This document shows, piece after piece, positions 55,449-64,000 of a stretch of DNA of 64,000 nt (position 1 is the stretch's first letter; every line of letters starts with the position of its first letter). Made by a program: the position numbers and the translations under genes. The stretch comes from Pediococcus parvulus (GTDB lineage Bacteria; Bacillota; Bacilli; Lactobacillales; Lactobacillaceae). The stretch covers positions 89,193 through 153,192 of the forward strand of contig NZ_BJWE01000001.1 of NCBI RefSeq assembly GCF_007990205.1, given 5' to 3'. Below the pieces are notes generated by a model. That model was given only the letters and a program-made list of their open reading frames with translations. It did not search any database and was not told the origin of the DNA.

Positions 55449-56792
55449 TTAGTACTGTTCCAAATATTGATCTCGTTCCCATTGTGTAACTTCTTGTCGA
55501 TAAGAGGCCCATTCTAATCGCTTAGCTTCCAAAAAGCTCTGATAAATATGTGTTCCTAAAGCCTTTTCCATCACATCATCAGCCTCGAAAGCCTTTAAAG
55601 CATTATGCAATGTAGATGGTAAGTCATCAATATGATTTGCTTTTCGCTCAGCCTCATCCATCCGATAAATATTACGATCAATTGACTTAGGTGGTTCAAT
55701 CTTGTTACGGATTCCATCCAAACCAGCTTCTAGAACAGTTGCAATTGCCAGATAAGGATTAGCACTAGGATCAACACTCCTTAATTCGAGGCGAGTGGAC
55801 AACCCACGACTGCTTGGGACTCGAATTAATGGCGAACGGTTACTACCTGACCAAGCCACGTATACTGGGGCTTCAAATCCAGGTACCAAACGTTTATAGG
55901 AGTTCACAATTGGATCACAAACAGCGGTAAAGCTCCGAGCATGTTTTAATAATCCTCCTAAGAACCAATAAGCTTCCTGAGATAACTGCAAGTCATTCTT
56001 TTCATCATAAAAAGCATTGCCCTTATTATGGAAAAGAGACATGTTTAAATGCATCCCTGAGCCATTAATACCATCCAGTGGCTTTGGCATGAAGGTGGCA
56101 TGCAAATTATATTTACGAGCTACCGTCTTCACAACCAGTTTAAACGTTTGAATATTATCTGCAGCTGCTAAAGCATCTGCATACTTAAAATCAATTTCAT
56201 GTTGACCAGGCGCAACTTCATGATGAGAAGCTTCCACGTCGAAGCCCATGTTTTCAAGTTCTAGAACGATATCACGACGACAATTTTCACCAAGATCCAT
56301 TGGCGCCAAATCAAAGTAACTACCTTTATCGTTTAAATTAGTAGTTGGTTTCCCGGTTTCTGGATCTAACTTAAACAAGAAGAATTCAGGCTCTGGCCCA
56401 ATATTAAAATCCGTGTATCCCGCTTCACGCATTTCTTTTAAAACACGAATTAGGTTATTCCGAGGATCACCTTCGAAGGGTTCACCATCTGGCGTATAAA
56501 CTTCACAAATGACACGAGCAATTTTTCCATGTTCATTTCCCCACGGAAAAACCATCCAAGTTGAAAGATCAGGATAAAGATACATATCACTTTCTTCAAT
56601 GCGCACAAAGCCATCGATTGAAGAACCATCAAACATTAATTTGTTATCAAGCAATTTATCTAGCTGACTAACTGGCACCTCAACGTTTTTAATAATCCCA
56701 AATAAATCGGTAAACATCAATCTTAAAAATCGAACATTTTCCTCTTTTGCCATCTTGCGGATTTCATCTTTGGTATATTGTTGCTTTGCCAT
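55449..56792 (-). CDS. glnA: Glutamine synthetase type I
   Basis: 447 residues, GSI-alpha size. Forms glutamine from glutamate, ammonia and [25 protein letters not shown] (in parts), [38 protein letters not shown] and [12 protein letters not shown] are intact. The adenylation-loop Tyr of GSI-beta is absent, as usual in Firmicutes, where feedback-inhibited GS controls GlnR. GGAGCG precedes the ATG. glnR is 17 bases upstream. Confidence 0.97.
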   Translation of the reverse strand: MAKQQYTKDEIRKMAKEENVRFLRLMFTDLFGIIKNVEVPVSQLDKLLDNKLMFDGSSIDGFVRIEESDMYLYPDLSTWMVFPWGNEHGKIARVICEVYTPDGEPFEGDPRNNLIRVLKEMREAGYTDFNIGPEPEFFLFKLDPETGKPTTNLNDKGSYFDLAPMDLGENCRRDIVLELENMGFDVEASHHEVAPGQHEIDFKYADALAAADNIQTFKLVVKTVARKYNLHATFMPKPLDGINGSGMHLNMSLFHNKGNAFYDEKNDLQLSQEAYWFLGGLLKHARSFTAVCDPIVNSYKRLVPGFEAPVYVAWSGSNRSPLIRVPSSRGLSTRLELRSVDPSANPYLAIATVLEAGLDGIRNKIEPPKSIDRNIYRMDEAERKANHIDDLPSTLHNALKAFEADDVMEKALGTHIYQSFLEAKRLEWASYRQEVTQWERDQYLEQY

Positions 56793-56809
56793 GTATATCG
56801 CTCCTATTC

Positions 56810-57205
56810 TTATTTTTTGGAAAGGTCATCAGATGGAAAACTTGGTTCACTTCCATGATTTAATCCTGCAATTGATAAAAATTCATGTTGTAATACTTGA
56901 CGAACATCTTCATCAGTTACTGGTTTTTCTAATGCTTTATGCTCTTTTTGTTGATGTTTGGCTTGTTTTTCATAAACACGCTTAATTTCAGTCATATTAA
57001 AGCCTTCGTCAAGATAGCCTTTAATATCAAGTAAGCGATCTACATCAATTAATGAAAACTGACGGCGATTACCTTCATTACGCGCAGGTTTTATTAATCC
57101 CTGTGTTTCATAATAACGAATCTGCCGTGCACTCAAAGTTGTCAACTTCATGACTGTTCCGATCGGTAAAACTGCTCGTGATCGTTGGAGTTGTTTTTCC
57201 ATCAT
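56810..57205 (-). CDS. glnR: MerR-family nitrogen regulator GlnR
   Basis: 131 residues. The N-terminal MerR helix-turn-helix reads [26 protein letters not shown], in parts. The wing [17 protein letters not shown] follows. The C-terminal tail after residue 85 is the autoinhibitory region that binds glutamine-bound GS in relatives. Two consecutive ATGs are possible starts after AGGAGG. It forms an operon with glnA and carries a GlnR box in its own promoter, so it represses itself when glutamine is plentiful. Confidence 0.96.
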   Translation of the reverse strand: MMEKQLQRSRAVLPIGTVMKLTTLSARQIRYYETQGLIKPARNEGNRRQFSLIDVDRLLDIKGYLDEGFNMTEIKRVYEKQAKHQQKEHKALEKPVTDEDVRQVLQHEFLSIAGLNHGSEPSFPSDDLSKK

Positions 57206-57232
57206 GACACCCCTCCTTTCAAAAACAAGTTC

Positions 57233-57285
57233 ATTCTATCAATGCAGCCAATTAAAGTCAACGTCTCATGTCACAAGATATGACA
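57233..57285 (-). promoter_or_regulatory. GlnR box and promoter of glnR-glnA
   Basis: TGTCACAAGATATGACA (57269-57285) matches the GlnR consensus TGTNAN7TNACA exactly, within a longer palindrome of 12-bp arms. Just downstream on the minus strand lie TTGACT (57256-57261), 17 bases, and TAGAAT (57233-57238). The operator overlaps the region just upstream of -35, as in Bacillus glnRA. The long palindrome could also end the upstream transcript, but no T run follows. Confidence 0.88.
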
Positions 57286-57297
57286 TGAGACGCTTGT

Positions 57298-58551
57298 TTA
57301 AAAGAATAAAGTTGAAACAGCTTCTGTAATTGCAATTTTCACATGCGCATAAGTCAAACCGCCCTGGATGTACAAAGTGTATGGTGGACGAATTGGACCA
57401 TCTGCAGAAAACTCAACACTAGCACCCTGAACAAACGTACCGGCAGCCATAATAATCTTGTCATCATAACCTCCCATTTCACTTGGAACTGGATCCACAT
57501 ATGAATTAATTGGTGAATAATGTTGGACTGTTTCGGCAAACTTGACCATTGAATCCGGTTTGCCAAAATTAACGGTTTGAATTAAATCTGTGCGTGGTGC
57601 ATTCCATTTAGGACTGACATTTAGCCCACATTTTTCAAGAATAGCACTTTCAAATATGGCACCCTTAATTGCCTCTCCCGTTACATTTGGTGCCTGAAAG
57701 AATCCTTGAAACATACTCTCTAATGTATTTAAGGTAGCACCCTCATCTTTCCCTGATCCAGGAGTTGTTAAACGATTCCCGATTTGTTCAATCAAATCTT
57801 TTTTACCAACAATGTAGCCACCAGTCTTGGCCAGACCACCGCCTGCATTCTTAATAAGAGACCCGGCCATCACATCGGCACCAAATTCAGTAGGTTCACT
57901 AATTTCAGAAAATTCGCCATAACAATTATCAATAAAAATTTTAACGTCTGGTTTGAGCGATTTAATGAATCGAATCATGTCTGCAATCTGAGCGACCGTA
58001 AAGCTTTCCCGAGTCGCATAACCTCTTGAACGTTGAATGGCTACAACCTTAACATCGCTGGATAATTTCTTTTGAACATTAGTTTCAGAAAAATGCCCCT
58101 CCGCATCAAGATCGGCATAATCAAACTTAATATTAAAGTCTTTAAGAGATCCGGAATTTTTCTTACCCGTTAGACCAATAACTTCTTGAACCGTATCATA
58201 GGGCATGCCAGTTACATATAATAGCTTATCTCCAGGTCGAAGCATCCCCCACAATGCTGTACTGATCGCATGCGTTCCAGAAATAATTTGTGGTCGGACC
58301 ATTGCATCTTCTGTTTTGAACACGTCCGCATAAACCGCATCTAAAGCATCCCGTCCGCTATCATCATAGCCATATCCCGTTGAACCATTTAGTTCTTCTT
58401 CAGAAATCTTTTCTTTTCGAAAAGCATCCAAAACTTTTTTCTGATTAAAAAGTACTTGTTCATCAATTTCCGCCAATTTAGGTGCAATCTGTTGATCAAC
58501 CTCTTGCACTAACTCAACTAATTTACCGTCTAAACCATCTGTCCATTTCAT
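57298..58551 (-). CDS. PLP-dependent lyase-like protein (methionine gamma-lyase/YnbB family)
   Basis: 417 residues. Fold type I PLP enzyme: GYGYDDSGRDALDAVYADVF, GTHAISTALWGMLRPGD and FIDNCYGEF, read in parts, with the PLP Lys probably in AGSLIKNAGGGLAKTGGYIVG. The family was once named aluminium resistance protein. True substrate is not established. It overlaps miaA (ATGA) and lies next to glnR, an arrangement common in Bacilli (hfq, miaA, ynbB, glnR, glnA). Confidence 0.9.
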   Translation of the reverse strand: MKWTDGLDGKLVELVQEVDQQIAPKLAEIDEQVLFNQKKVLDAFRKEKISEEELNGSTGYGYDDSGRDALDAVYADVFKTEDAMVRPQIISGTHAISTALWGMLRPGDKLLYVTGMPYDTVQEVIGLTGKKNSGSLKDFNIKFDYADLDAEGHFSETNVQKKLSSDVKVVAIQRSRGYATRESFTVAQIADMIRFIKSLKPDVKIFIDNCYGEFSEISEPTEFGADVMAGSLIKNAGGGLAKTGGYIVGKKDLIEQIGNRLTTPGSGKDEGATLNTLESMFQGFFQAPNVTGEAIKGAIFESAILEKCGLNVSPKWNAPRTDLIQTVNFGKPDSMVKFAETVQHYSPINSYVDPVPSEMGGYDDKIIMAAGTFVQGASVEFSADGPIRPPYTLYIQGGLTYAHVKIAITEAVSTLFF

Positions 58552-59480
58552 CGTTCATTTCTCCTAACCCATTTTTGAATCTTTAAAATAATTTGCTGTT
58601 CTTCAGCCGGTTGCCGAATGATATCAAACCAATTTACATCCATTTTATTTCGAAACCATGTTAATTGCCGCTTGGCATAATGGCGAGAATTTTGTTTAAC
58701 TTTTTCAATCACAAGTTCTTTAGAAAGGTGATTTTCAAAATAAGGATACCATTCTCGATACCCGATTCCTTTCCCACCCGGCAGATCCTGTCCACCTTGC
58801 CCGTACAACCACTTTGCTTCATCTTCCAAGCCATCAGCTACCATTAAATCTACACGCTGATTAATCCGCTTATACAGCAACTTCCGATCTGTATTGAGAC
58901 CAATCAATAATGCATCATAAATTGTTTTACTATCGTCATTTTGTTCCGAAAATAAGTGACCAGTTTTATCAAAAACTTCGAGTGCCCGAACCACTCTTAC
59001 TTCGTTAGTGACGGGAATTTTTTCCGCAGCCTTGGGGTCAATGGCATTTAATTTTCTCCATAACTCCTTTTGAGAATGGCTCTTCGCATACTCATGCCAC
59101 TTATTTCGTGTCTTCTCACTCGAGTCATAGGTATCATTTCCCAAGGAGAGATCTTCTAACAGAGCTTGCAAATAAAAGCCAGTTCCACCAACTATAATTG
59201 GTAAATGTCCTCTAGAAGTGATTTGTTTAATCTGTTCAGCTGCTTGCTTTTTGAAATCTGAAACTGAAAAGCGCTGATCAATTTTACAAATATCAATTAA
59301 ATGATGGGCAACCCCCTGTTGATCCTGCTTGGAAATTTTAGCCGTCCCAATATTTAGCTCCTGATAAACTTGCATGGAATCACCGGAAATAATTTCACCA
59401 TCAAATTTTTTAGCTAGTGTTAAAGATAAACTTGTTTTGCCAACCGCAGTAGGCCCAACAATCGCTAATACTTTATTCAT
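58548..59480 (-). CDS. miaA: tRNA dimethylallyltransferase
   Basis: 310 residues. Adds a dimethylallyl group to A37 of tRNAs reading UNN codons. IVGPTAVGKTSLSLTLA (P-loop), ISGDSMQVYQELNIGTAK, and VGGTGFYLQALLEDL are intact. It follows the glycerophosphodiesterase gene by 5 bases. Confidence 0.97.
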   Translation of the reverse strand: MNKVLAIVGPTAVGKTSLSLTLAKKFDGEIISGDSMQVYQELNIGTAKISKQDQQGVAHHLIDICKIDQRFSVSDFKKQAAEQIKQITSRGHLPIIVGGTGFYLQALLEDLSLGNDTYDSSEKTRNKWHEYAKSHSQKELWRKLNAIDPKAAEKIPVTNEVRVVRALEVFDKTGHLFSEQNDDSKTIYDALLIGLNTDRKLLYKRINQRVDLMVADGLEDEAKWLYGQGGQDLPGGKGIGYREWYPYFENHLSKELVIEKVKQNSRHYAKRQLTWFRNKMDVNWFDIIRQPAEEQQIILKIQKWVRRNER

Positions 59481-59485
59481 GTTAT

Positions 59486-60220
59486 TTAACCACCTTGAAT
59501 TGCTTGACGAATGATTCCTGCGCGACCTGGATAATCAGTGATAATCCCATCAAAATGTCGCTTGAAACAGTAGCGCATATCCTCTGAGCTATTCACCGTC
59601 CACGGTCGCAACTGGACATGTGGCAAGAAGAATCGATGCGCACGAACCCAACGAATATCCGGGTGCCAGTCTTTGACAATCCGGCTTCGGTAAAACTTCC
59701 GAGCAAACTTAGTCTGTACCTTAAACAAACTTGCGTACTCGATAGACGGATTTAGCGCATGCATTTTCACAAGTGATTGTGGATGAAAACTAGAATACAC
59801 AATTTGAAAGGGAACTTTTTGTTGATTCATGTACGCCGAGACTTTCTCCTCAATTCCAGGATATTGAATTTTATCGGTCTTAAGTTCTAAATTAAAAAGA
59901 CCCGTAAATCTTTTTTTAATTAATAATTGGACAACTTCATTTAAGGTTGGAATCCGCGTACCCAAGTATTCATAACCAAAATAACTTCCCGCATCTAGTT
60001 GCTTTAATTCCATAAGTGTTTTATCGTAAATTCTTCCCGTTCCACTTGTTGTCCGATCCACTGTTTCATCATGCATGATAATCAAATGACCATCCTTTGA
60101 CATGTGGACGTCCGTTTCAATCCCGTCCGCTCCCTCTTCAATGGCTTTTTCAAATGCTGGCAACGTATTTTCAGGACGAATTCCTTTACTTCCACGATGA
60201 GCAATTATTTTTGTTAACAT
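59486..60220 (-). CDS. glpQ: Glycerophosphodiester phosphodiesterase
   Basis: 244 residues, no signal peptide, so probably cytoplasmic. GDPD family: IIAHRGSKGIRPENTLPAFEKAIEEGADGIETDVHMSKDGHLIIMHDE, read in parts, with catalytic His in AHRG and a second in MHDE. Hydrolyses glycerophosphodiesters to glycerol 3-phosphate and alcohols. The ATG at 60220 is chosen (MLTKIIAHRG). GGGAA lies upstream. Whether it is exactly GlpQ-like or another GDPD is uncertain. Confidence 0.9.
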   Translation of the reverse strand: MLTKIIAHRGSKGIRPENTLPAFEKAIEEGADGIETDVHMSKDGHLIIMHDETVDRTTSGTGRIYDKTLMELKQLDAGSYFGYEYLGTRIPTLNEVVQLLIKKRFTGLFNLELKTDKIQYPGIEEKVSAYMNQQKVPFQIVYSSFHPQSLVKMHALNPSIEYASLFKVQTKFARKFYRSRIVKDWHPDIRWVRAHRFFLPHVQLRPWTVNSSEDMRYCFKRHFDGIITDYPGRAGIIRQAIQGG

Positions 60221-60309
60221 AAAATCATTCCCGTTCACTTAATTTACTGGATATTTTAATCAAAAGCAGTCATAATAAAGGTAACCAAAGATAGAAAGGG
60301 GTTTCAAAC

Positions 60310-60486
60310 ATGAAAAATTTTACTAAAGGCTTTATCGTTGGTGGCTTTTCCGTTATCGGTGCTGCCGCCGCCGCTCTCTATACCTTCCACAAAGTTATCG
60401 TTCAACCAATTGAGGATCAGGAAAATCGTGCAACCGAAAATCGTAAGCGTGCCATGCGAAAACAACGTTCAGCACATAACGGTTAA
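60310..60486 (+). CDS. DUF3042 family small membrane protein
   Basis: 58 residues. Short Lactobacillales family. An N-terminal membrane helix (about 8-25, GFIVGGFSVIGAAAAALY) is followed by VIVQPIEDQENRATENRKRA and RKQRSAHNG, the conserved basic tail. AAAGGGG precedes the ATG. Function unknown. Confidence 0.85.
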   Translation: MKNFTKGFIVGGFSVIGAAAAALYTFHKVIVQPIEDQENRATENRKRAMRKQRSAHNG

Positions 60487-60500
60487 CTTCCCTTAAGGTT

Positions 60501-60528
60501 AAAAGACTGAAGATTCAGTCTTTTTTTG
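60501..60528 (+). terminator. Rho-independent terminator of the DUF3042 gene
   Basis: AAGACTGA and TCAGTCTT pair exactly around AGAT, followed by TTTTTTT. Confidence 0.85.
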
Positions 60529-60640
60529 TTGGCTTGACATTAACATACTTAGGATTTCTTTCTAATAAAAAAAGAGATAAAGATTATTAAAGGATGACAA
60601 TACACACATTCACCTCAATGACTCTTTACCTCAGATTTAA

Positions 60641-61054
60641 TTAATCTTTCTTTTTGGTTTTGCCATTCCAGCGTTGGAAACCATACCGAAGGATAAAAAG
60701 CTGTTTATAGCTTTTCTTTGCTAAAAATATTGCAGCTCTCGAACTCAAACTACGGCCCTGATCATAAATGTAAACTGGTAAATCAGGTCGAACTTCTTGA
60801 AAACGACTTTTTAATGTTGAATATGGGATGTTACGAGCACCCAATATATGACCGGCATCAAAATCCTTTTTCTCACGTAAATCAATAACTTGTCCTTTGT
60901 GCATGCCTTCTTGAAAATCTTCCTCGTCCAATACTTTTGCAACTCGGCCACGTTTCCAGACTACATACCCTTGATAAACAAAATAAGCCACAATCAAAAT
61001 AATCAAAATCGTATTAATTATAAAACTTGCTTTTGAACTTGCACCAAAAACCAC
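60641..61054 (-). CDS. Membrane-anchored rhodanese-like protein without catalytic cysteine
   Basis: 137 residues. One N-terminal membrane helix (about 10-28) and a rhodanese domain: VIDLREKKDFDAGHILGARNIP, in parts. In the active loop the usual Cys after Tyr97 is Asp98 (IYDQGRS), so sulfur transfer is unlikely. The start is GTG with AGGAGG 8 bases upstream. It follows the glcK terminator. Probably a binding or scaffolding role. Inferred only. Confidence 0.85.
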   Translation of the reverse strand: MVFGASSKASFIINTILIILIVAYFVYQGYVVWKRGRVAKVLDEEDFQEGMHKGQVIDLREKKDFDAGHILGARNIPYSTLKSRFQEVRPDLPVYIYDQGRSLSSRAAIFLAKKSYKQLFILRYGFQRWNGKTKKKD

Positions 61055-61117
61055 TGTACATTCCTCCTATGTCAACCAATTTCATTTTACACATAAATTA
61101 GCACTTTGCCTAGTCTA

Positions 61118-61161
61118 GAAAAAATAAAAAAGCCGTTTGGGAAAATCCCAATACCGGCTTA
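61118..61161 (-). terminator. Rho-independent terminator of glcK
   Basis: AAGCCG/CGGCTT with TTGGG/CCCAA pairing inside, then TTTTTTATTTTTT on the minus strand. Confidence 0.85.
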
Positions 61162-61173
61162 ATTCAAACATTC

Positions 61174-62136
61174 TTAGTTAAAGCTTAATGCCAATGAAGC
61201 CGCACCGATAACGCCGGCATCATTGCCTAAACGAGCTAATTTCAAGCTTGTTGAGTTACGAACTGTAGTAAATGCAAATTCTTGGAAATAATGATCGACT
61301 TGTTTTAACAAGTAATCTCCTGCAGCAGAAACGCCACCACCAATAACAATGCTCTCAGGATTCAAAGTATTAGCAAGGTTGCCTAAAGCCAATCCCAAGT
61401 AGTAACAAACCTTGTCGACTACTCGAACAGCCAAAGTATCGCCACTTTTAGCTAGATCAAATACTAACTTAGATGTAATATCTTGGCCATCATCAGTTTG
61501 GCGTTTTAACTCTGAATCACCAGAGAATTCTTCCGCCATATCACGAGCTACATGGACCACACCTGTGGCGGATGCATATTGTTCCAAACATCCTCGTTTG
61601 CCACAAGTACACAAGTACCCATTAGGTTCAACAGTCACATGACCAATTTCGCCAGCTGCTCCAGCAATCCCGTGGAGTAACTGACCATCGGCAATTAAGC
61701 CACCGCCAATTCCAGTTCCTAAAGTTACAAAGGAAACATTAGTACCGTTCTCACCAGCACCCTTCCAGCGTTCACCAAGGCCAGCAACATTGGCATCATT
61801 GTCCATTGTAAATTTAATGCCCGTACCAGCTTCAATATCGGCTTTTACATGTTGAGTTGTTTTCCAGTTTAGGTTATAAGCTCCAACAACTGTTCCATTT
61901 TCACGGTCAACTGTTCCTGGTGTTCCCATACCGATTCCAATAAATTGATCTTTATTCATATTGTAAAGATCAATATGGTGATTAATTGATTCCACAATAT
62001 CTGGCACAATATGGCTACCTTCATCTAAAATGTTAGTTTCCACACTCCACTTTTGTTGAACCTCTCCAGCGTCTGTTAAAATAGCAAACTTAATGGTTGT
62101 CCCACCAAGGTCAACCCCAATCAACTTGCGATCCAT
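61174..62136 (-). CDS. glcK: ROK-family glucokinase
   Basis: 320 residues. Phosphorylates glucose with ATP. DLGGTTIKFAIL, DNDANVAGLGERW (catalytic Asp), GTGIGGGLIADG and the zinc motif CTCGKRGCLEQYAS identify the ROK kinase group without a DNA-binding domain. GGAGG precedes the ATG. It is last in rpmG-fthC-rhomboid-yqgQ-glcK. Confidence 0.96.
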   Translation of the reverse strand: MDRKLIGVDLGGTTIKFAILTDAGEVQQKWSVETNILDEGSHIVPDIVESINHHIDLYNMNKDQFIGIGMGTPGTVDRENGTVVGAYNLNWKTTQHVKADIEAGTGIKFTMDNDANVAGLGERWKGAGENGTNVSFVTLGTGIGGGLIADGQLLHGIAGAAGEIGHVTVEPNGYLCTCGKRGCLEQYASATGVVHVARDMAEEFSGDSELKRQTDDGQDITSKLVFDLAKSGDTLAVRVVDKVCYYLGLALGNLANTLNPESIVIGGGVSAAGDYLLKQVDHYFQEFAFTTVRNSTSLKLARLGNDAGVIGAASLALSFN

Positions 62137-62154
62137 TGTTTGTTTCCTCCAATA

Positions 62155-62376
62155 TTAATATAATTTGTTTGGCTCTTTTGCACGAACCTCTTCTAAATGA
62201 TGTTCACGTCGCAGAATCATAACCGCTTTAACGTAGGTTTGATTCTCCACCACATCGGCATCGTGTAAATGTTTCAGTTCAATACTCATTAATTCAATGT
62301 CCCATATGCGTTTACCCACATAGACATAAATTCCAAACTTTTTGAGTAACTGTTGCACATCATAAAGTGTTTTCAT
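62155..62376 (-). CDS. yqgQ: YqgQ family protein
   Basis: 73 residues. TLYDVQQLLKKFGIYVYVGKRIWDIELMSIEL, read in parts, is the YqgQ (DUF910) domain, a small helical protein. Three nearby ATGs are possible. I take the one giving MKTLYD. It always lies next to glcK. Function unknown. Confidence 0.88.
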   Translation of the reverse strand: MKTLYDVQQLLKKFGIYVYVGKRIWDIELMSIELKHLHDADVVENQTYVKAVMILRREHHLEEVRAKEPNKLY

Positions 62377-62437
62377 AGACATCATCCCAATTAATTATAC
62401 AGATAAAATTAGATTTGTAAACGTTATTTTAAGAAGA

Positions 62438-63118
62438 CTACTGGTAAATTAGCTTTCCAAAAGTAACCGCAAACAAAACAACTAGTGCAACTGTTGCCAC
62501 AATTCGTTTTGGAATCTCAACCTTACCAATTTTAGGAACCCCCACAAGATAACCACTCAAGAATCCAGCTAATATACCGCCAATATGAGCATAGATATCA
62601 ATTCCAGACTCCAACAAGCTCGAAGCCAGAGCCAAAACAACGAATAAGCCAAGCTGACGGGCCATAACATGGATGTATGGATTAGCATGGAAAGACTCTC
62701 CCAACATTAGCCAAACGCCAAATAGACCAAAAATTGCCCCACTTGCGCCGGCCGACAATGAAAGTGGATTTCCAAAAACCAAACTTACCAAATTACCAAA
62801 TATTCCAGCAATAAAATAGATCAGTAAGAATTTAAAATGACCAAACAAATTTTCAATTTGCATACCAACAAAATATAAAGTCACCATATTCATAACAATA
62901 TGAGTGAGACCAATATGAATAAACATTCCGGCGATTAGCCGCCACCACTCACCATTTTCCACAATTAAAGGTTTAAAAACAGCACCGTATTGGAGTAACG
63001 TTTGGGTGTTTTCGGAACCACCATTGATCGTCATTAACCCAAATACAATAAAATTGATTATAACTAAACCAATTGTCATATATGGCTGTCGGTCCCACCT
63101 TTTTAAGGTTTGTTGCAT
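62438..63118 (-). CDS. Rhomboid family intramembrane serine protease
   Basis: 226 residues, about seven membrane helices. The catalytic Ser is in GASGAIFGLFG and the His in YAHIGGILAGFLSG. GMFIHIGLTHIVMNM supplies the oxyanion His/Asn. Shorter than Bacillus GluP because the soluble N-terminal domain is missing. It overlaps fthC by one base and lies before yqgQ-glcK as in relatives. Confidence 0.93.
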   Translation of the reverse strand: MQQTLKRWDRQPYMTIGLVIINFIVFGLMTINGGSENTQTLLQYGAVFKPLIVENGEWWRLIAGMFIHIGLTHIVMNMVTLYFVGMQIENLFGHFKFLLIYFIAGIFGNLVSLVFGNPLSLSAGASGAIFGLFGVWLMLGESFHANPYIHVMARQLGLFVVLALASSLLESGIDIYAHIGGILAGFLSGYLVGVPKIGKVEIPKRIVATVALVVLFAVTFGKLIYQ

Positions 63119-63675
63119 TAGTTTACCTCACTTTTAATCAAGGTTTGAATAGGAATATCATGTGATTCGACTGGCCATCCTGGTTGCTCAAAATGTTGGA
63201 CACTCAGCACTAAACTGATTGTTTTACCAGAATAGTCGTCCAAAAAACGGTCGTAATAGCCACCACCGAAACCCAGACGAAAGTTTCCTGCGTCCGCAAA
63301 TCCTAACCCAGGAACGAGAATTAAGTCAATGCTGTCCTTTGAAACAGTAATCCCATTTTCGGGTTCTAAAACATCGAATTTACTCTTAACCAATTGTGTT
63401 TGGAAATCCAGAATTTGAAATTCCATTTGCCAATTTGGCAACGTTTTCGGAATCACAATGGTTTTGCTTTCCAAAGTTGCCTGCTTAATAACTGGTGTTG
63501 TATCCACTTCGATACCCCCACTCATGGTTGTAGCAATCACAGAAGAATTCTCCCATTCTGAACTGCTGAAAAGTTGGTTATATAACCTAGCGGATTCCTG
63601 CTTTTTTTTTGCTTTATCCAGACTTTGCAGTCGACCCAATTGAACTGTACGTTGCTTCTTTTTTTCTGGTTGCAT
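63118..63675 (-). CDS. fthC: 5-formyltetrahydrofolate cyclo-ligase
   Basis: 185 residues. Converts 5-formyl-THF to 5,10-methenyl-THF using ATP. LILVPGLGFADAGNFRLGFGGGYYDRFL, in parts, is the signature. The ATG at 63675 is preferred with GAGG 7 bases upstream. The one six bases earlier is too close. Confidence 0.95.
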   Translation of the reverse strand: MQPEKKKQRTVQLGRLQSLDKAKKKQESARLYNQLFSSSEWENSSVIATTMSGGIEVDTTPVIKQATLESKTIVIPKTLPNWQMEFQILDFQTQLVKSKFDVLEPENGITVSKDSIDLILVPGLGFADAGNFRLGFGGGYYDRFLDDYSGKTISLVLSVQHFEQPGWPVESHDIPIQTLIKSEVN

Positions 63676-63707
63676 CGGCATTCCTCAATTCACGTTTTTT
63701 AAAACTA

Positions 63708-63751
63708 ATAAAAAAGATCGGAACAAAATTCGATCATTTTGTCCAATCTTA
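63708..63751 (-). terminator. Rho-independent terminator of rpmG
   Basis: AAGATTGGACAAAA pairs with TTTTGTTCCGATCTT, followed on the minus strand by TTTTTATT. The first arm overlaps the rpmG stop. fthC may rely on readthrough or its own promoter. Confidence 0.75.
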
Positions 63752-63898
63752 TTTGGTTTCGCGGTGTAATGTAACCTTTCTTTCACGTGGGCAATACTTA
63801 TTTAACTCCAAACGATCCGGATTGTTACGCTTATTCTTGCTTGATAGATATTGTCTGTTATGACATTCTGTACATTCTAATGTAATGTGTACGCGCAT
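63749..63898 (-). CDS. rpmG: 50S ribosomal protein L33
   Basis: 49 residues. [33 protein letters not shown] and [10 protein letters not shown] are typical. The first Cys pair CTEC is present, but the second reads CPRE where zinc-binding forms have CPRC, so the zinc site has only three Cys. GGGAGG precedes the ATG. It has its own promoter at 63954-63983. Confidence 0.95.
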   Translation of the reverse strand: MRVHITLECTECHNRQYLSSKNKRNNPDRLELNKYCPRERKVTLHRETK

Positions 63899-63927
63899 GG
63901 CTCCAACCTCCCAACTATAAATTCTGA

Positions 63928-63983
63928 TGGGCGTTGCGCCCTCAACTTAAGATATGATACCACAATAATACTTAATGACGCAA
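63928..63983 (-). promoter_or_regulatory. Promoter and leader hairpin of rpmG
   Basis: On the minus strand TTGCGT (63978-63983), 18 bases and TATCAT (63954-63959). The short leader contains GGGCG-CAA-CGCCC (63929-63941), a tight hairpin upstream of the ribosome binding site. Confidence 0.65.
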
Positions 63984-64000
63984 GCATGTTTCAAAGATTG

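Noticed and set aside
1..64000. CRISPR array, prophage, T-box or complete insertion sequence
   Set aside because: No repeat-spacer series, phage genes, T-box core (specifier plus TGGNACC) or intact transposase was found while reading.

Overview
The window is a piece of a low-GC Gram-positive chromosome. The gene set, gene order and protein variants (Prp-processed ribosomal protein L27, DUF3042, a C69 dipeptidase, a GlnR-glnA pair, a LevR-type regulator, cre and LexA boxes of Bacillus type) point to the family Lactobacillaceae. I cannot name the genus from the sequence alone. Almost every gene between 691 and 63898 lies on the minus strand. The plus-strand exceptions are the 3' end of a dipeptidase, an EAL protein, rpmB, a YolD-like gene, a lipoprotein and two small proteins.

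Layout from left to right. 1-4354: end of pepD, ppsA with a CcpA box, a small membrane protein and a secreted matrixin-type zinc protease. 4541-6880: the rpsP-khpA-rimM-trmD-rplS ribosome cluster. 6881-11160: a variable segment wedged between rpsP and ffh. It holds an intact stand-alone EAL gene, a broken LevR-type sigma-54 activator cut by a 53-bp palindrome, and rotten copies of a 6-phospho-3-hexuloisomerase gene and a pentulose/hexulose phosphate 3-epimerase gene, so it looks like a dead sugar-use locus. 11334-24225: ffh, ylxM, ftsY, smc, rnc, acpP, plsX, recG, fakA and an Asp23 protein, covering protein targeting, chromosome organisation and membrane lipid supply. rpmB is divergent at 24618.

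24856-36181: a long co-directional block with thiN, rpe, rsgA, a PASTA kinase, its PP2C phosphatase, rsmB, fmt, priA, coaBC, rpoZ and gmk. 36301-36676: a promoter with two LexA boxes driving an orphan YolD-like gene. 36687-40140: an OpuC-type osmoprotectant ABC transporter. 40279-47644: recN, argR, a TlyA-type methyltransferase, a polyprenyl synthase, xseB, xseA, folD, nusB and a second Asp23 protein. 47666-49341: efp, rpmA, prp and rplU with its leader.

49489-55211: a mixed accessory stretch with a TetR regulator, an acetyltransferase, a secreted nuclease, tRNA-Arg(TCT), a lipoprotein, a 42-residue membrane protein, a dimeric dUTPase-like protein and two proteins of unknown function. 55449-63898: glnA, glnR with a GlnR box, a PLP lyase, miaA, a glycerophosphodiesterase, DUF3042, a membrane-anchored rhodanese-like protein without its cysteine, a ROK glucokinase, yqgQ, a rhomboid protease, 5-formyl-THF cyclo-ligase and rpmG.

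Most of the window is conserved housekeeping backbone. The more unusual signals are the decayed sugar island with its palindrome, the intact EAL gene with a terminator in its leader, the LexA-controlled orphan YolD gene, and the unknown gene pair beside the dUTPase. I did not find a clearly new multi-gene system.
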